In this document: piece after piece, positions 17,275 through 27,032 of the stretch
How the letters are laid out: every line of letters begins with the position of its first letter
Numbering within the stretch: the stretch's first letter is position 1
Source of the DNA: PXAP01 sp046483315
Lineage (GTDB): Bacteria > Bacteroidota > Bacteroidia > Bacteroidales > PUMT01
Direction of reading: 5' to 3'
Length of the DNA stretch: 64,000 nucleotides
Assembly: GCA_046483315.1 (NCBI GenBank)
Contig: JAWODJ010000098.1
Span: 60,870-124,869 of the forward strand
Program-made: the position numbers and the translations under genes
The notes under the pieces: generated by a model
What the model was told of the DNA's origin: nothing
Database searches by the model: none
Seen by the model: only the letters and a program-made list of their open reading frames with translations

Positions 17275-17982
17275 ATGAGGTTACTTTTAATAAGCAATTC
17301 AACAAATGCCGGAGAGGATTTTCTTCACCATCCCAAAGATAATATCTGTAATTTTCTCGGATCTGCCAGTGTTAAGGCTCTGTTTGTGCCTTATGCCGGA
17401 GTTATGCTTTCGCCCGGTGATTATGAAATAAAAGTAAGGAACAGATTCAGGGAGACAGGACATGACATTATTTCCATACACCATTTTGATAATCCGGGGG
17501 AAGCCGTTGAAAATGCCGAAGCAATAGTTGTAGGCGGAGGCAATACATTCATGCTTGCAAAACAGTTGCATAAATTCGGACTTGTTGAAAAAATCAGGGA
17601 AAGGGTACTGAACGGAACACCATATATAGGATGGAGTGCAGGAGCTAATGTGGCCTGCCCGACTATATGCACTACCAACGATATGCCCATTGTTGAGCCT
17701 GAAGGTTTCGGAGCATTTAATCTTGTTAAATTTCAGATTAACCCTCATTATCTCGATGCAAATCCCGATGGCCATGCCGGAGAAACCAGGGAAGCCCGAA
17801 TATCTGAATATACCGAGATAAACCGGGATGTTTATGTAGTCGGTTTAAGGGAAGGTACTATGCTTTTACTGGAGAACAAAGAAATCAGGCTGATAGGATC
17901 GCGTAATATGAGGGTTTTCAGGTATGGCAGTTTACCTGTTGAACTGGGTCCTGACGATGATGCGGGATTTTTGCTTCGATGA
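17275..17982 (+). CDS. pepE: Dipeptidase E (aspartyl dipeptidase, S51 family)
   Basis: PepE is a cytosolic serine dipeptidase that cleaves Asp-X dipeptides. The 235-residue length is typical. The nucleophile serine is in IGWSAGANV near residue 122, set in a class I glutamine-amidotransferase-like fold. VGGGNTFMLAKQL forms the oxyanion-hole region, and HYLDANPDGHAGETR is a strongly conserved family segment that includes the active-site histidine. No signal peptide is present. It is a single gene, followed 102 bases later by the AsmA-like gene. Function is housekeeping peptide turnover. Confidence 0.92.
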   Translation: MRLLLISNSTNAGEDFLHHPKDNICNFLGSASVKALFVPYAGVMLSPGDYEIKVRNRFRETGHDIISIHHFDNPGEAVENAEAIVVGGGNTFMLAKQLHKFGLVEKIRERVLNGTPYIGWSAGANVACPTICTTNDMPIVEPEGFGAFNLVKFQINPHYLDANPDGHAGETREARISEYTEINRDVYVVGLREGTMLLLENKEIRLIGSRNMRVFRYGSLPVELGPDDDAGFLLR

Positions 17983-18084
17983 AGGTATTATCTTCAAATT
18001 TCACATTGATGTATATTCTTTTATCAGGTGTACTTTTGATCTGAGTTTTTCGTTTAATTGTAGATTCAGATCTTAGCACTTTAT

Positions 18085-20763
18085 ATGTTGCGTGTAATTA
18101 AATATTTCCTGGCACTTTTACTGCTGGTCATTATTTCTGCCGGTGTTGGCGGACTTGTCATTGCGTGGTATTACCAGGATCAGGTCAGGGATCTTATGAT
18201 CAGGGAACTGAACAGGCATATCATGACTGAAGTAAGGGTGGGAGATGTATCTTTTTCCGTTATCAAAAAATTTCCCCATGCATCTGTTGAGTTCAGAGAT
18301 GTCCTCGTGCGGGTGCCGGAAGATTTTGAACACAATGGAACGGAGGGTGTTGATTCAGATACACTTTTTACTGCAAACAGCCTGTTTCTGAAGTTCAATA
18401 TCAGGGATATATTCCGTCAGGAGTATAAAATTACAAGCATTCTTGCCGTTAACGGGGTTCTTTATCTTGCCGTGAATACGGATGAACAGGAAAATTACCG
18501 GTTCTGGAAAAGAGCTGAAGCTGCTTCTGATGAATTTAATCTTGATTTGCAGGACCTGAGGCTCAACAATTACCATCTTATATTTGCCAACAGTATTAAT
18601 GAGGTTTACCTGGATTTGGATATCACCAGGCTTTATATGTCCGGTAATTTCAGCCAGTCGTCCTATGGCATAAGGGGAGGAGTTACCGGCAAAAACCGTT
18701 CTTTCAGGTATCAGGGTTTTTCACCTGGTGGTGGACAGGATATAAAAATTACGGCTGCCCTGAATGTGGATAATGAATTTGTTCTCATTGAAGGGGCAGA
18801 TATAGATATTTCCGGTATAGAAATCAGTACGAGTGGCGGATATATAATAGGGGAGCCCGGGAATATAGATATTGAATTAACCGGAAGAAATTTAGATACT
18901 CCATCCCTAATTCCCCTGATGTCTGAGAAAATCCGTGAAGATCTGAAACCGTACACTTTTGAAGGGAAAATTGGCTTTGATGCCTCTGTGTCAGGTAATA
19001 TAAGTAAAGTGCATTCTCCATCAGTAATTGCATCTTTCTATGCAGAGAATGGAGAGATTATACGCAAAGATACTGAGATGAGGATGTCAGGAATTAATTT
19101 TTCAGGTTATTATACCAACGGCACCTTGCGTAATACCGCTTCTTCAAAAGTTGTTATAGATAATTTTTATTCTGTTTTCGGCAAAGGCAGTTTAAGCGGC
19201 AGCGGTACTTTTTCAAATCCTGACCGGCCCGAGGTTGATCTGGACATTGAAGCTTCCTTATTTCTTGAAGAGCTGGCTGAATTTTATAAACCCGACAATA
19301 TAAATCAGATGTCAGGCAGGGTAAATACCGTTTTCTCTCTGATGGACAGGCTTCATACACCCGTGAAATGGGATATCGAGGAATTTAACCGGATGGATTT
19401 GAACGGTACTATGGAAATAGAGAACGGGTTGCTGGAAATATCGGAAGGCAGGTACATTGCTTCTTCAATAGCTGGAAAACTCAGTTTTGGAAATGCACTG
19501 GCCACTGACGGGCTCTCTTTTAATATTGGCAGGGATCATTTTTCAATATCAGGTGAAATCAGTAACGGACTTCAATGGCTGTTGGGTGATGATAAGGTCA
19601 TGAGCATTTCGGGGTCATTGCATTCAAGGAACATAAACCTGGATAATTACATTTTGCCTGCTTCAGGCAGTCAGGAAGGGCATGAATCTCAACAACTGCT
19701 TTTCCCGCCGGATATGGAACTCAATCTTGATTTTCTTGTTGATCAGCTGAAATTCAGGAATTTTTCCTCTTACGGGTTTAAAGGGAAACTTAGCTATAAA
19801 CCCAAAATGCTTGTTCTCAATGCCGTTGAATTTGATGCGATGGATGGCAATTTTAGCGGTAACGGGGTGATTGTTCAGAGGATAAACGGTAATTTTGTGG
19901 TGCAGTCACAAACCCAACTGCAGGATGTTGATATACAGAAAATGTTTTATTCCTTTAATAATTTCGGACAAAAATTTATTAATGACGAAAATCTGAGTGG
20001 AAGGCTTACAGGAAGCCTGGGATTTATTTCAGAGTGGAGCTCCGGCCTTGGGCTTATCAGTGAAAAGATAGTTGCCGACAGCAAGGTGGAGATAAAGGAT
20101 GGTGAACTGATCGATTTTGAGCCCATGCTGGGTCTTGCAAGGTTTATAGATGTTTCGGAATTACAGCATATTCGTTTTTCTACACTGAATAATGAGATAT
20201 TCATTCGTAACAAGGTTGTTACTATTCCGCAGATGGATATTCATTCTTCTGCATTTAATATAAGCGGTTCCGGCACCCACAATTTTGACGGGCAGTTCAG
20301 TTACCGCCTCAGGGTTCTTCTTTCCGATGTTCTTTACGGAAAGGCCAGAAGGACAAAACCTGAAAATCAGGAGTTCGGTATTGTTGAAGATGACGGACTT
20401 GGCAGAACAAGCCTTTATCTTCTTGTTTCAGGGAGATCCGATGATTACAGTGTTTCATATGATAGTCGTGCCGTTCGTGATGTAATAAGAGAAAATATTG
20501 CAAATGAAAGAAACCAGCTGAAGCAGCTTTTTAATGAGGAATTTGGATGGTTTACACCGGACAGTTCATCGGTAACACACAAGGAAAATGAATCAGGACC
20601 TGGATTCCGGATAACCTGGGATGAAGAAGATGAAAAGCCTTCTACTGAAAGCAAACCTGCTGAACGTACCGGCAAAAACAGGGAAAGAAAGTTCAAAATA
20701 ATCTGGGATGAGGAGGAAGAGCGCTCCCGGGGATCTGAACCGGAGAAACCAACAGAGAGATAA
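18085..20763 (+). CDS. AsmA-like protein with repeated acidic C-terminal motif
   Basis: An 892-residue inner-membrane-anchored protein of the AsmA family. AsmA proteins are thought to bridge the periplasm and take part in lipid or outer-membrane homeostasis. An N-terminal transmembrane helix (about residues 8-27) is followed by the AsmA N-terminal region and long arrays of short beta strands. The AsmA-like C-terminal region at roughly 560-790 contains LSGRLTGSLGFISEW and FDGQFSYRLRVLLSDVL. The last ~50 residues are very polar and carry the motif F-R/K-I-x-W-D-E-E twice (FRITWDEEDE and FKIIWDEEEE) about 30 residues apart. The histidine kinase gene starts 10 bases after its stop, so the two are likely co-expressed. 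Confidence 0.85.
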   Translation: MLRVIKYFLALLLLVIISAGVGGLVIAWYYQDQVRDLMIRELNRHIMTEVRVGDVSFSVIKKFPHASVEFRDVLVRVPEDFEHNGTEGVDSDTLFTANSLFLKFNIRDIFRQEYKITSILAVNGVLYLAVNTDEQENYRFWKRAEAASDEFNLDLQDLRLNNYHLIFANSINEVYLDLDITRLYMSGNFSQSSYGIRGGVTGKNRSFRYQGFSPGGGQDIKITAALNVDNEFVLIEGADIDISGIEISTSGGYIIGEPGNIDIELTGRNLDTPSLIPLMSEKIREDLKPYTFEGKIGFDASVSGNISKVHSPSVIASFYAENGEIIRKDTEMRMSGINFSGYYTNGTLRNTASSKVVIDNFYSVFGKGSLSGSGTFSNPDRPEVDLDIEASLFLEELAEFYKPDNINQMSGRVNTVFSLMDRLHTPVKWDIEEFNRMDLNGTMEIENGLLEISEGRYIASSIAGKLSFGNALATDGLSFNIGRDHFSISGEISNGLQWLLGDDKVMSISGSLHSRNINLDNYILPASGSQEGHESQQLLFPPDMELNLDFLVDQLKFRNFSSYGFKGKLSYKPKMLVLNAVEFDAMDGNFSGNGVIVQRINGNFVVQSQTQLQDVDIQKMFYSFNNFGQKFINDENLSGRLTGSLGFISEWSSGLGLISEKIVADSKVEIKDGELIDFEPMLGLARFIDVSELQHIRFSTLNNEIFIRNKVVTIPQMDIHSSAFNISGSGTHNFDGQFSYRLRVLLSDVLYGKARRTKPENQEFGIVEDDGLGRTSLYLLVSGRSDDYSVSYDSRAVRDVIRENIANERNQLKQLFNEEFGWFTPDSSSVTHKENESGPGFRITWDEEDEKPSTESKPAERTGKNRERKFKIIWDEEEERSRGSEPEKPTER

Positions 20764-20773
20764 TAAGCCAGTT

Positions 20774-21937
20774 ATGAACATCTATCTGAAAAAACAAAAA
20801 TGGAAACTGGGTTTATTTATCCTGGCTGTAATAATTGGATTTTCTTCTCTTCTGGTTACAAATATCCTGGTTAAAAAGCTGGCGGAAGAGGAGAGTAAAA
20901 AAGTGGAATTGTGGGCAGAGGCCACAAGGCAGATTGCAGATATGAATTCAGAGATAACAGATTTTACATTTGTTTTGAAAGTGATTCAGTTTAATGAGAC
21001 TGTGCCTGTTATTGTTGTTGATCAGTTAGGGGAGATTCTGGACCACCGTAATCTGAATCCTGCAAGAAGTGATAACCCTGAATATCTTGCAAGGCAGCTT
21101 GAATCGATGAAAAAGAAGAATGAACCAATTGAGCTGGAATTTTTGGACAATGTAAACCAGTATATTTATTACGGCGATTCCAGGCTTCTTATATGGCTGG
21201 TTTATTATCCTTATATACAACTGCTTGTTATAATTCTGTACCTTTTAATAGCTTATTATGCCTTCAGTATTTCCAGGAAAGCCGAGCAGAATCAGGTTTG
21301 GCTTGGAATGTCAAAAGAGACCGCCCATCAGCTGGCTACACCCACTTCTTCCCTGATGGCCTGGCTTGAGCTGATGAAGGAAAAAAGCGATGACCATATA
21401 ATGCTTGAACAACTTGAAAAAGATATCAATCGGCTGGAAAAGATCACTGCAAGATTTTCAAAGATAGGTTCAAAGCCGGTAATTAAAAATGAAGAAATTG
21501 TTGAAGTTATTGACAATGCTATTGATTATCTGAAGGCGCGTTCAGCCAAAATGATAATTTTTGAGAAGAACTATAACAATTCCGGCAGGGTTTTCGTCCC
21601 CGTAAATATCCCTTTATTTGAATGGGTTATAGAGAATGTATGCAAAAATTCCCTGGATGCCATGGAAGGGAAAGGAAAGGTCTCTGTTTCTCTTAATGAG
21701 AATGGTCAGAATGTATATCTTGATATAAGTGATTCCGGAAAGGGAATACCAAGGGGACGTTTCAAAACCATTTTCAAGCCGGGTTATACAACTCGCAGAA
21801 ATGGCTGGGGTCTTGGCCTCTCATTGTCAAAGCGTATAATTGAAGATTATCACGGAGGAAAGATTTTCGTTCATGAATCTTCTCCGGGCACGGGCACTAC
21901 TATCAGGATAGTGTTAAAAAAGCAACCACGCGTTTAA
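20774..21937 (+). CDS. Membrane sensor histidine kinase
   Basis: A two-component sensor kinase of 387 residues. Two transmembrane helices (about residues 10-30 and 135-160) bracket a ~100-residue periplasmic sensor. There is no HAMP domain. The phospho-acceptor histidine is in KETAHQLATPTSSL, the variant H-box frequent in Bacteroidota kinases. The ATPase domain has NVCKNSLDAM (N box), DSGKGIP (G1) and GWGLGLSLSKRI (G2). The frame is open to an ATG at 20708 inside the AsmA gene, but the ATG at 20774 directly precedes the first membrane helix and is chosen. No response regulator is adjacent; the partner must be elsewhere. The signal is unknown. Confidence 0.9.
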   Translation: MNIYLKKQKWKLGLFILAVIIGFSSLLVTNILVKKLAEEESKKVELWAEATRQIADMNSEITDFTFVLKVIQFNETVPVIVVDQLGEILDHRNLNPARSDNPEYLARQLESMKKKNEPIELEFLDNVNQYIYYGDSRLLIWLVYYPYIQLLVIILYLLIAYYAFSISRKAEQNQVWLGMSKETAHQLATPTSSLMAWLELMKEKSDDHIMLEQLEKDINRLEKITARFSKIGSKPVIKNEEIVEVIDNAIDYLKARSAKMIIFEKNYNNSGRVFVPVNIPLFEWVIENVCKNSLDAMEGKGKVSVSLNENGQNVYLDISDSGKGIPRGRFKTIFKPGYTTRRNGWGLGLSLSKRIIEDYHGGKIFVHESSPGTGTTIRIVLKKQPRV

Positions 21938-21951
21938 AATAATTTTATCTG

Positions 21952-23211
21952 ATGCAAAAATCATTATCCGGGAGCCGGAAAGATATTCAGATAATGTCTC
22001 CTGCCGGTTCTTTTGAATCTCTCCAGGCTGCCGTACAGGCAGGAGCAGGTGCGGTTTATTTTGGCATTGACCGGCTTAATATGCGCAGCCGTTCATCAGG
22101 TAATTTTTCAATTGATGATCTTGGAGAAATTTCCGGTATATGCAGAAAAAACGGTGTTAAATCATGTCTGACGATCAATACCCTGCTCTATGATGAAGAT
22201 TATGGTCTGATGAAGGAAATCATGTCAGAGGCAAATAAACAGGGTGTTTCTGCCTTTATTTTGAGCGATATTGCCGCTATTGATTATGCGCGTGATCTTA
22301 ATAAGGAGATACACCTTTCCACTCAGCTTAATATTGGAAATACCGGGGCGGTCAGGTTCTTTTCCCGTTATGCTGATGTAATGGTACTTGCTCGTGAGCT
22401 GAACCTTGATCAGATAAGAAATATTTCTGTTGCCATAGAAAATGAGAATATAACCGGGCCTTCAGGAAAAAAAGTGCAGATTGAGGTTTTTATTCACGGG
22501 GCACTTTGCATGGCAATCTCAGGCAAATGCTATCTGAGCCTGCACGAAACCGGTTTTTCTGCAAATCGCGGCGCTTGTCTCCAGATATGCAGAAGGGCTT
22601 ACACCGTCAGGGAAAAAGAGGGGGGGCGAAAGCTGGATATTGACAATGAATACATTATGTCTCCGAAGGATCTCAGTACAATCCATTTTCTGAACAAAAT
22701 CGTTGATGCCGGTGCCACTGTGTTGAAAATTGAGGGGCGTGCACGTTCTCCCGAATATGTAAAAACCGTAACTGAATGTTACTCGGAAGCCCTTGATGCA
22801 ATTTACCGGGGCAGCTATTCAAAACCTGAAATCAATAAATGGGAAAGAAGGCTGGCAACCGTCTTCAACAGGGGATTCTGGGACGGCTATTATCTTGGTC
22901 AGCGGCTTGGGGAATGGAGCCATGTTTATGGTTCAAAGGCTACACGGAAAAAGATATATGCCGGTAAGGCAGCAAATTATTATTCAAAAATCGGTGTTGC
23001 CGAATTTCTTATTGAGAATTGTTCGCTTAACGAGGGGGACGAGGTTTTGATTATAGGGCCTTCAACAGGGGTTATTCAGATGAAATTACAGGAGATCAGG
23101 AATGATTACGGACGAACCACTAAGGTTTCACAGGGTGAGAACTGTGCCTTTAAGGTTGAAAGAGAGGTGAGAAGGTCAGATAAACTGTACAGGCTTGAAG
23201 AAAGAAAATGA
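21952..23211 (+). CDS. U32-family peptidase
   Basis: A member of the peptidase U32 (collagenase-like) family. Several characterised members act in tRNA or 23S rRNA hydroxylation, while others are described as proteases. The 419 residues begin with QIMSPAGSFESLQAAVQAGAGAVYFG, the conserved barrel start. The U32 signature (E-x-F-x-x-G-A-x-C with GKCYLS) is complete near residues 178-195. Further conserved cysteines are in RGACLQICRRAY, consistent with iron-sulfur binding as reported for relatives. It follows the kinase gene by 14 bases. Proteolysis versus RNA modification cannot be decided here. Confidence 0.88.
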   Translation: MQKSLSGSRKDIQIMSPAGSFESLQAAVQAGAGAVYFGIDRLNMRSRSSGNFSIDDLGEISGICRKNGVKSCLTINTLLYDEDYGLMKEIMSEANKQGVSAFILSDIAAIDYARDLNKEIHLSTQLNIGNTGAVRFFSRYADVMVLARELNLDQIRNISVAIENENITGPSGKKVQIEVFIHGALCMAISGKCYLSLHETGFSANRGACLQICRRAYTVREKEGGRKLDIDNEYIMSPKDLSTIHFLNKIVDAGATVLKIEGRARSPEYVKTVTECYSEALDAIYRGSYSKPEINKWERRLATVFNRGFWDGYYLGQRLGEWSHVYGSKATRKKIYAGKAANYYSKIGVAEFLIENCSLNEGDEVLIIGPSTGVIQMKLQEIRNDYGRTTKVSQGENCAFKVEREVRRSDKLYRLEERK

Positions 23212-23250
23212 TAAATCTCCTTAATCATGATTAATATGTTATAAGTATCT

Positions 23251-23967
23251 TCAGCTTAAATGATCAGGATGTGACAATTCATAAAGGTATTTACTCTGGA
23301 TAAACTGCAGTTGTTCTTTACTCAGATCTATGCCGTATATTCTCACAGCGTCAGTGATTTCCCTGAGATATAAAGAACCCAGGGCTGCATCAAACGAATA
23401 ATTATCAATATTGCCCCTTATAAACAAAGTTATTTTTTTAAAGAATTTCCAGTCGGGTATTTCAGGTATTTCAAAATAATACATCCAGGGGTCATCGTTA
23501 TCCTTGTAAATATTTTCAACAATTCTTTTGAGTGAAAAAAATTTCTGCAGTTTAATAAGGGCTTCACCACTCACTTTCTTTTTTTTCATAAATTTAATTC
23601 CCTCATTTGCAAGAGATTCCTGCAACTTTGGAATGCAACTGAAACATTCAAGGTTTCTGGCCCTGATAAACGGGTAGATGTTTGTAAAAATTTCTGCCCG
23701 CCCAAAACTTATGTCACATCCTTGCGGCAATGAATTTTGTATTCTTTTTGCTGTTCGCATAATTCTTTCTCCCTCGTAGCTGGTTTCCGTAACGAGGTAA
23801 ATGCTGCCGGGGGCAGGCATCTCGGGCAGGTTACTGCCATAATATCCGGGGAATGGCAAGGCACTTTCAAGGACCAGGGTATTGGCCATTATATTATCAT
23901 CAACATTGACAAGGTCCTCAACTTTTGTTATTGTGCCTGTTGCCTGTATATTATCATCTGTCAGCAT
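23251..23967 (-). CDS. Unrecognised protein encoded beside a hybrid histidine kinase
   Basis: A 238-residue protein that I do not recognise. It has no signal peptide, no membrane helix and no known motif. The N-terminal ~90 residues look beta-rich (TGTITKVEDLV, NTLVLESALPFPGYYG, GSIYLVTETSY). A basic patch (MKKKKV) lies near residue 128. The C-terminal half is helical, with a conspicuous DDPWMYYFEIPEIPDWKFF stretch. Three cysteines occur (CDISFG, ECFSCIP). It starts 29 bases after the stop of the hybrid kinase gene on the same strand, so it is probably made from the same transcript. A role as effector or modulator of that kinase is plausible but unproven. Confidence 0.7.
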   Translation of the reverse strand: MLTDDNIQATGTITKVEDLVNVDDNIMANTLVLESALPFPGYYGSNLPEMPAPGSIYLVTETSYEGERIMRTAKRIQNSLPQGCDISFGRAEIFTNIYPFIRARNLECFSCIPKLQESLANEGIKFMKKKKVSGEALIKLQKFFSLKRIVENIYKDNDDPWMYYFEIPEIPDWKFFKKITLFIRGNIDNYSFDAALGSLYLREITDAVRIYGIDLSKEQLQFIQSKYLYELSHPDHLS

Positions 23968-23996
23968 AACCGTATCTTTTTATAATAATTACAACG

Positions 23997-26825
23997 CTAA
24001 TCATCCTTTTTTGAGAATTTTTTAATGATGATATTCTTCAGGGCATCAATGCGTACAGGTTTCGCAATAAAGTCGTTCATGCCCACTTCTATGGCTTCAG
24101 TTTTGCTGGTTTCTCCCACGTTTGCTGTCATTGCCACTATAGGCATGTTATAACCATTTTTGCGGATCTCATAGGTTGCATCCAGTCCGTTTTTCCCAGG
24201 CATCCGGATGTCCATGAAAATAATATCATACTCTTTTTCCCTTACCTTTTCAACAGCTTCTTTTCCGTTTGAAACAATGTCTATGTTATATCCTAAACTT
24301 TTAAACAGAGATTGGGCCACTATCTGGTTAACATGGTTATCTTCTGCAACAAGAATATTTAAATCTGATTTTACCTTCTTGAGTTTAGTCTTTTCTGAAA
24401 CAGGAATGGCAACCTGGAGAAAATTATTCTGAATGATATCGAATATCTCTGATGCGTCAAAAGGCTCAATCAGGTAATGATCTGCTCCGAAGCGCCTGCT
24501 TTTGATAAAATTACCCGGTTTGTTAACCGAACTTACAATTATAATCAGAAAATTTTCATCAAGGTGATTTTCATGAAGATGCCGGGCAATGGAAAATCCG
24601 TTGCTTCGTTCGGAATCAATTATGACAATTATTGAATAACGCAGTGCCGTATCGGTAAGCTTGATTTTTATATTGTCAATTGTTGAATCGTTAAATAGTG
24701 TTGTTTCGCATGATATTCCCAGTTTTTTAAGTAGTGTTTGTATACCCGATTTTTCGACTGATTCTGCCAGTACGAGTGCACGTATATCTTTATAACTTGT
24801 TATATGATCAAAATTCAGGCTTTTCCATGACACTTCGTTTGAATAGACCTGTATATGAAATTTAACTCTTGTACCCGGTCCGCCAGAACTGGTTATGTCG
24901 TATGCAGGGCTTTCAATAACCATATCCCCCTTCATCAGGTTGATCAGCTGGCGGGTTTTGTTAAGTCCGGGGTTGTCGGCCGATATCAAATTTTGAATAT
25001 TTTCTCTCCTGTTTAATTCCTCAAGGAGGCCGGTTGAGATTCCACTGCCGGTATCCTCTACTGTAAAATTCAGCCTGATATTTCCGGCGGACTGGCTTTT
25101 TGATCCAATTGTCAGTTTTATAATCCCCTTTTGTGTATACTTGAGCGAATTGCTTAACAGGTTAGTAATGACCTGCTTAATATGAAAGGGATCTCCTATA
25201 AGGTTTTTGGGAACATTTTCCAGTATTTCGGTTTTAATTTCAATCTCTTTTTCTGAAGCTTTGTTTAAAAGCGGCTTTATTACCATATCAATTTCATCTG
25301 GTAAGATAAATGGAATTTCCTCCACCAGTGTATTACTGTCATCGAAAGTTGAAAAATCCATTATGTCGTTAACCACTAATAAAATGTCTTCACAGCAATG
25401 CCGGATAAGGTTGATTTTTTCTGTCCCGGACCGGCCGGGATTTAATTCAGATTCAAGCGAATTGGCCATATTCAGGATCCCGTTCAGCGGGTTTCGTATA
25501 TCATGGCTTACTCTTTTCAGGAATTCTGTTTTCGCTTCCCCGAAAATATATTCATTTTTTCTGGCCTGCTCTATCGGGCTTATATCAATAAAAGCTTCAA
25601 CAAAAACTTTCTTACCAAGAAAAACAGCCGGGATCTCTTTTTTATATAGGATAAGTTCATTTTCATCGGTATCATAATAAACATATTCACTGGTGCTCTC
25701 TTCTTTTCCACCGGCACCATTGCCCGGGTAATCCCGGAATAAAAAGAACATATTTGAAAAATCTTTGCCCAGTACACTTTCAGAATCATTGATTTTCAAT
25801 ATGCGAAGCGCGGTAATATTGATCATTTTAATTCTGTTATCATCACCTTTAATTATTATTCCCATCGGAAGAGATTCGAAAATATCTTTTATAGCGTTTT
25901 CCGAAGCTTTTGATTTTTGCTTCTCTTTTTGTTCATTCCGAATGAAATAAAGGAAAAAGAGGATTACCAGGAGAAGGACGATGAATGTGGCTGCTGCTAT
26001 TGTAATTATACTGTTTACAATATGTGAAACAACAATGCTGGTATCAAGCGAGAACACCACCAGCATATCCCGGTCCATTACTTTTATGGGATAGAAGGTT
26101 GATATGACGTTATATATTGTCTCTTCGGTTTCTATTTGATGGATAATGCTGCTGTCAGCATCCTGCCCGGCATTGTCCGGTAAAATTTGATCTATATCAT
26201 GAATGTTGATAATTTCCGATCGGAAATTACTGAAAAAAACTTCACCCTCATTATTAATAAACCATTGCCAGAGAGTATTACTGATATGGTAATTGGAAAA
26301 AACCGATTCAACATATTTCTTTGTATCAATTTTAACCACCAGGTTGGCAAGTACCATGTTATCTCTGAAATATGGCAGGGTGAAAATAAATTCTCCGGCT
26401 GACTCTTCAAACTTTTCTTTTACAAGAAGATCTTTTTGTTCCCTGGAAATATAAATATCTGAAATCAGTTTGTTGTTTCTGTCCTTGAATATACTGAAGA
26501 CCTCCTTGTCTTTATTGAACAATGTAATACTGGTAACCAGTTGCTTGTATTTGGATAAAAAGACCTCAATTTTTCTGATGCTGCTCGATTGTGTTTCAGG
26601 GGTATCAAAAAACTGAGAAATATCTTCGGTGAAGAGGATGAAATTAATTTCATTCATGAAATTTGAAACATGCTGTTCAATTTCCCAGCTGCATATTTCT
26701 GTCTGACGGTACAGAATGTTTTTTTGAAAATCTATCTGCTGTTTATAGATGTTCAGATAATAGTACACATTTGCGGCAACAAGTACCAGAAAAATAGCAA
26801 TCAGCAAAAGGTAGATCCGCTTCAT
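23997..26825 (-). CDS. Hybrid sensor histidine kinase with two receiver domains
   Basis: A 942-residue membrane kinase. A transmembrane helix at the N-terminus and a second near residue 275 enclose a ~240-residue periplasmic sensor. A PAS-like domain follows (about 305-420). The kinase core has the histidine in VSHDIRNPLNG (near 440) and an ATPase domain with NLLSNSLKYT and DTGSGIS. Two C-terminal receivers follow. Receiver 2 is complete (LVAEDN, FMDIRMPG, MTAN, AKP). Receiver 1 lacks the second acid of the first acidic pair (LAES) and the conserved lysine (IEPFD in place of KPF), though its aspartate (IIDSE) is kept. It is probably degenerate. No DNA-binding output is fused. The next gene encodes an unrecognised protein. 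Confidence 0.9.
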   Translation of the reverse strand: MKRIYLLLIAIFLVLVAANVYYYLNIYKQQIDFQKNILYRQTEICSWEIEQHVSNFMNEINFILFTEDISQFFDTPETQSSSIRKIEVFLSKYKQLVTSITLFNKDKEVFSIFKDRNNKLISDIYISREQKDLLVKEKFEESAGEFIFTLPYFRDNMVLANLVVKIDTKKYVESVFSNYHISNTLWQWFINNEGEVFFSNFRSEIINIHDIDQILPDNAGQDADSSIIHQIETEETIYNVISTFYPIKVMDRDMLVVFSLDTSIVVSHIVNSIITIAAATFIVLLLVILFFLYFIRNEQKEKQKSKASENAIKDIFESLPMGIIIKGDDNRIKMINITALRILKINDSESVLGKDFSNMFFLFRDYPGNGAGGKEESTSEYVYYDTDENELILYKKEIPAVFLGKKVFVEAFIDISPIEQARKNEYIFGEAKTEFLKRVSHDIRNPLNGILNMANSLESELNPGRSGTEKINLIRHCCEDILLVVNDIMDFSTFDDSNTLVEEIPFILPDEIDMVIKPLLNKASEKEIEIKTEILENVPKNLIGDPFHIKQVITNLLSNSLKYTQKGIIKLTIGSKSQSAGNIRLNFTVEDTGSGISTGLLEELNRRENIQNLISADNPGLNKTRQLINLMKGDMVIESPAYDITSSGGPGTRVKFHIQVYSNEVSWKSLNFDHITSYKDIRALVLAESVEKSGIQTLLKKLGISCETTLFNDSTIDNIKIKLTDTALRYSIIVIIDSERSNGFSIARHLHENHLDENFLIIIVSSVNKPGNFIKSRRFGADHYLIEPFDASEIFDIIQNNFLQVAIPVSEKTKLKKVKSDLNILVAEDNHVNQIVAQSLFKSLGYNIDIVSNGKEAVEKVREKEYDIIFMDIRMPGKNGLDATYEIRKNGYNMPIVAMTANVGETSKTEAIEVGMNDFIAKPVRIDALKNIIIKKFSKKDD

Positions 26826-26998
26826 CTATATAAACATATGTTATTGAATAATTTATCGGCTGGTTACTAATTAAGGATTTACAGTCGGATATTTTTGTTC
26901 CGGCGCATGGTGTATGTTTTATTTTTTTTGGGACTCACTGTCATGGCTGATTTACCCGGTAAAAATATTTGGAAAGATAAAAAATAATATAGAAAAAT

Positions 26999-27021
26999 AA
27001 AAAAAGCCTGAAAGAGCTTGA
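26999..27021 (-). terminator. Possible weak terminator after rsgA
   Basis: Read on the minus strand just past the rsgA stop, a short AGC(T)C/GGCT hairpin runs into seven T residues. The stem is only about four pairs, so the call is tentative. Confidence 0.3.
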
Positions 27022-27032
27022 AGACAATTCAA

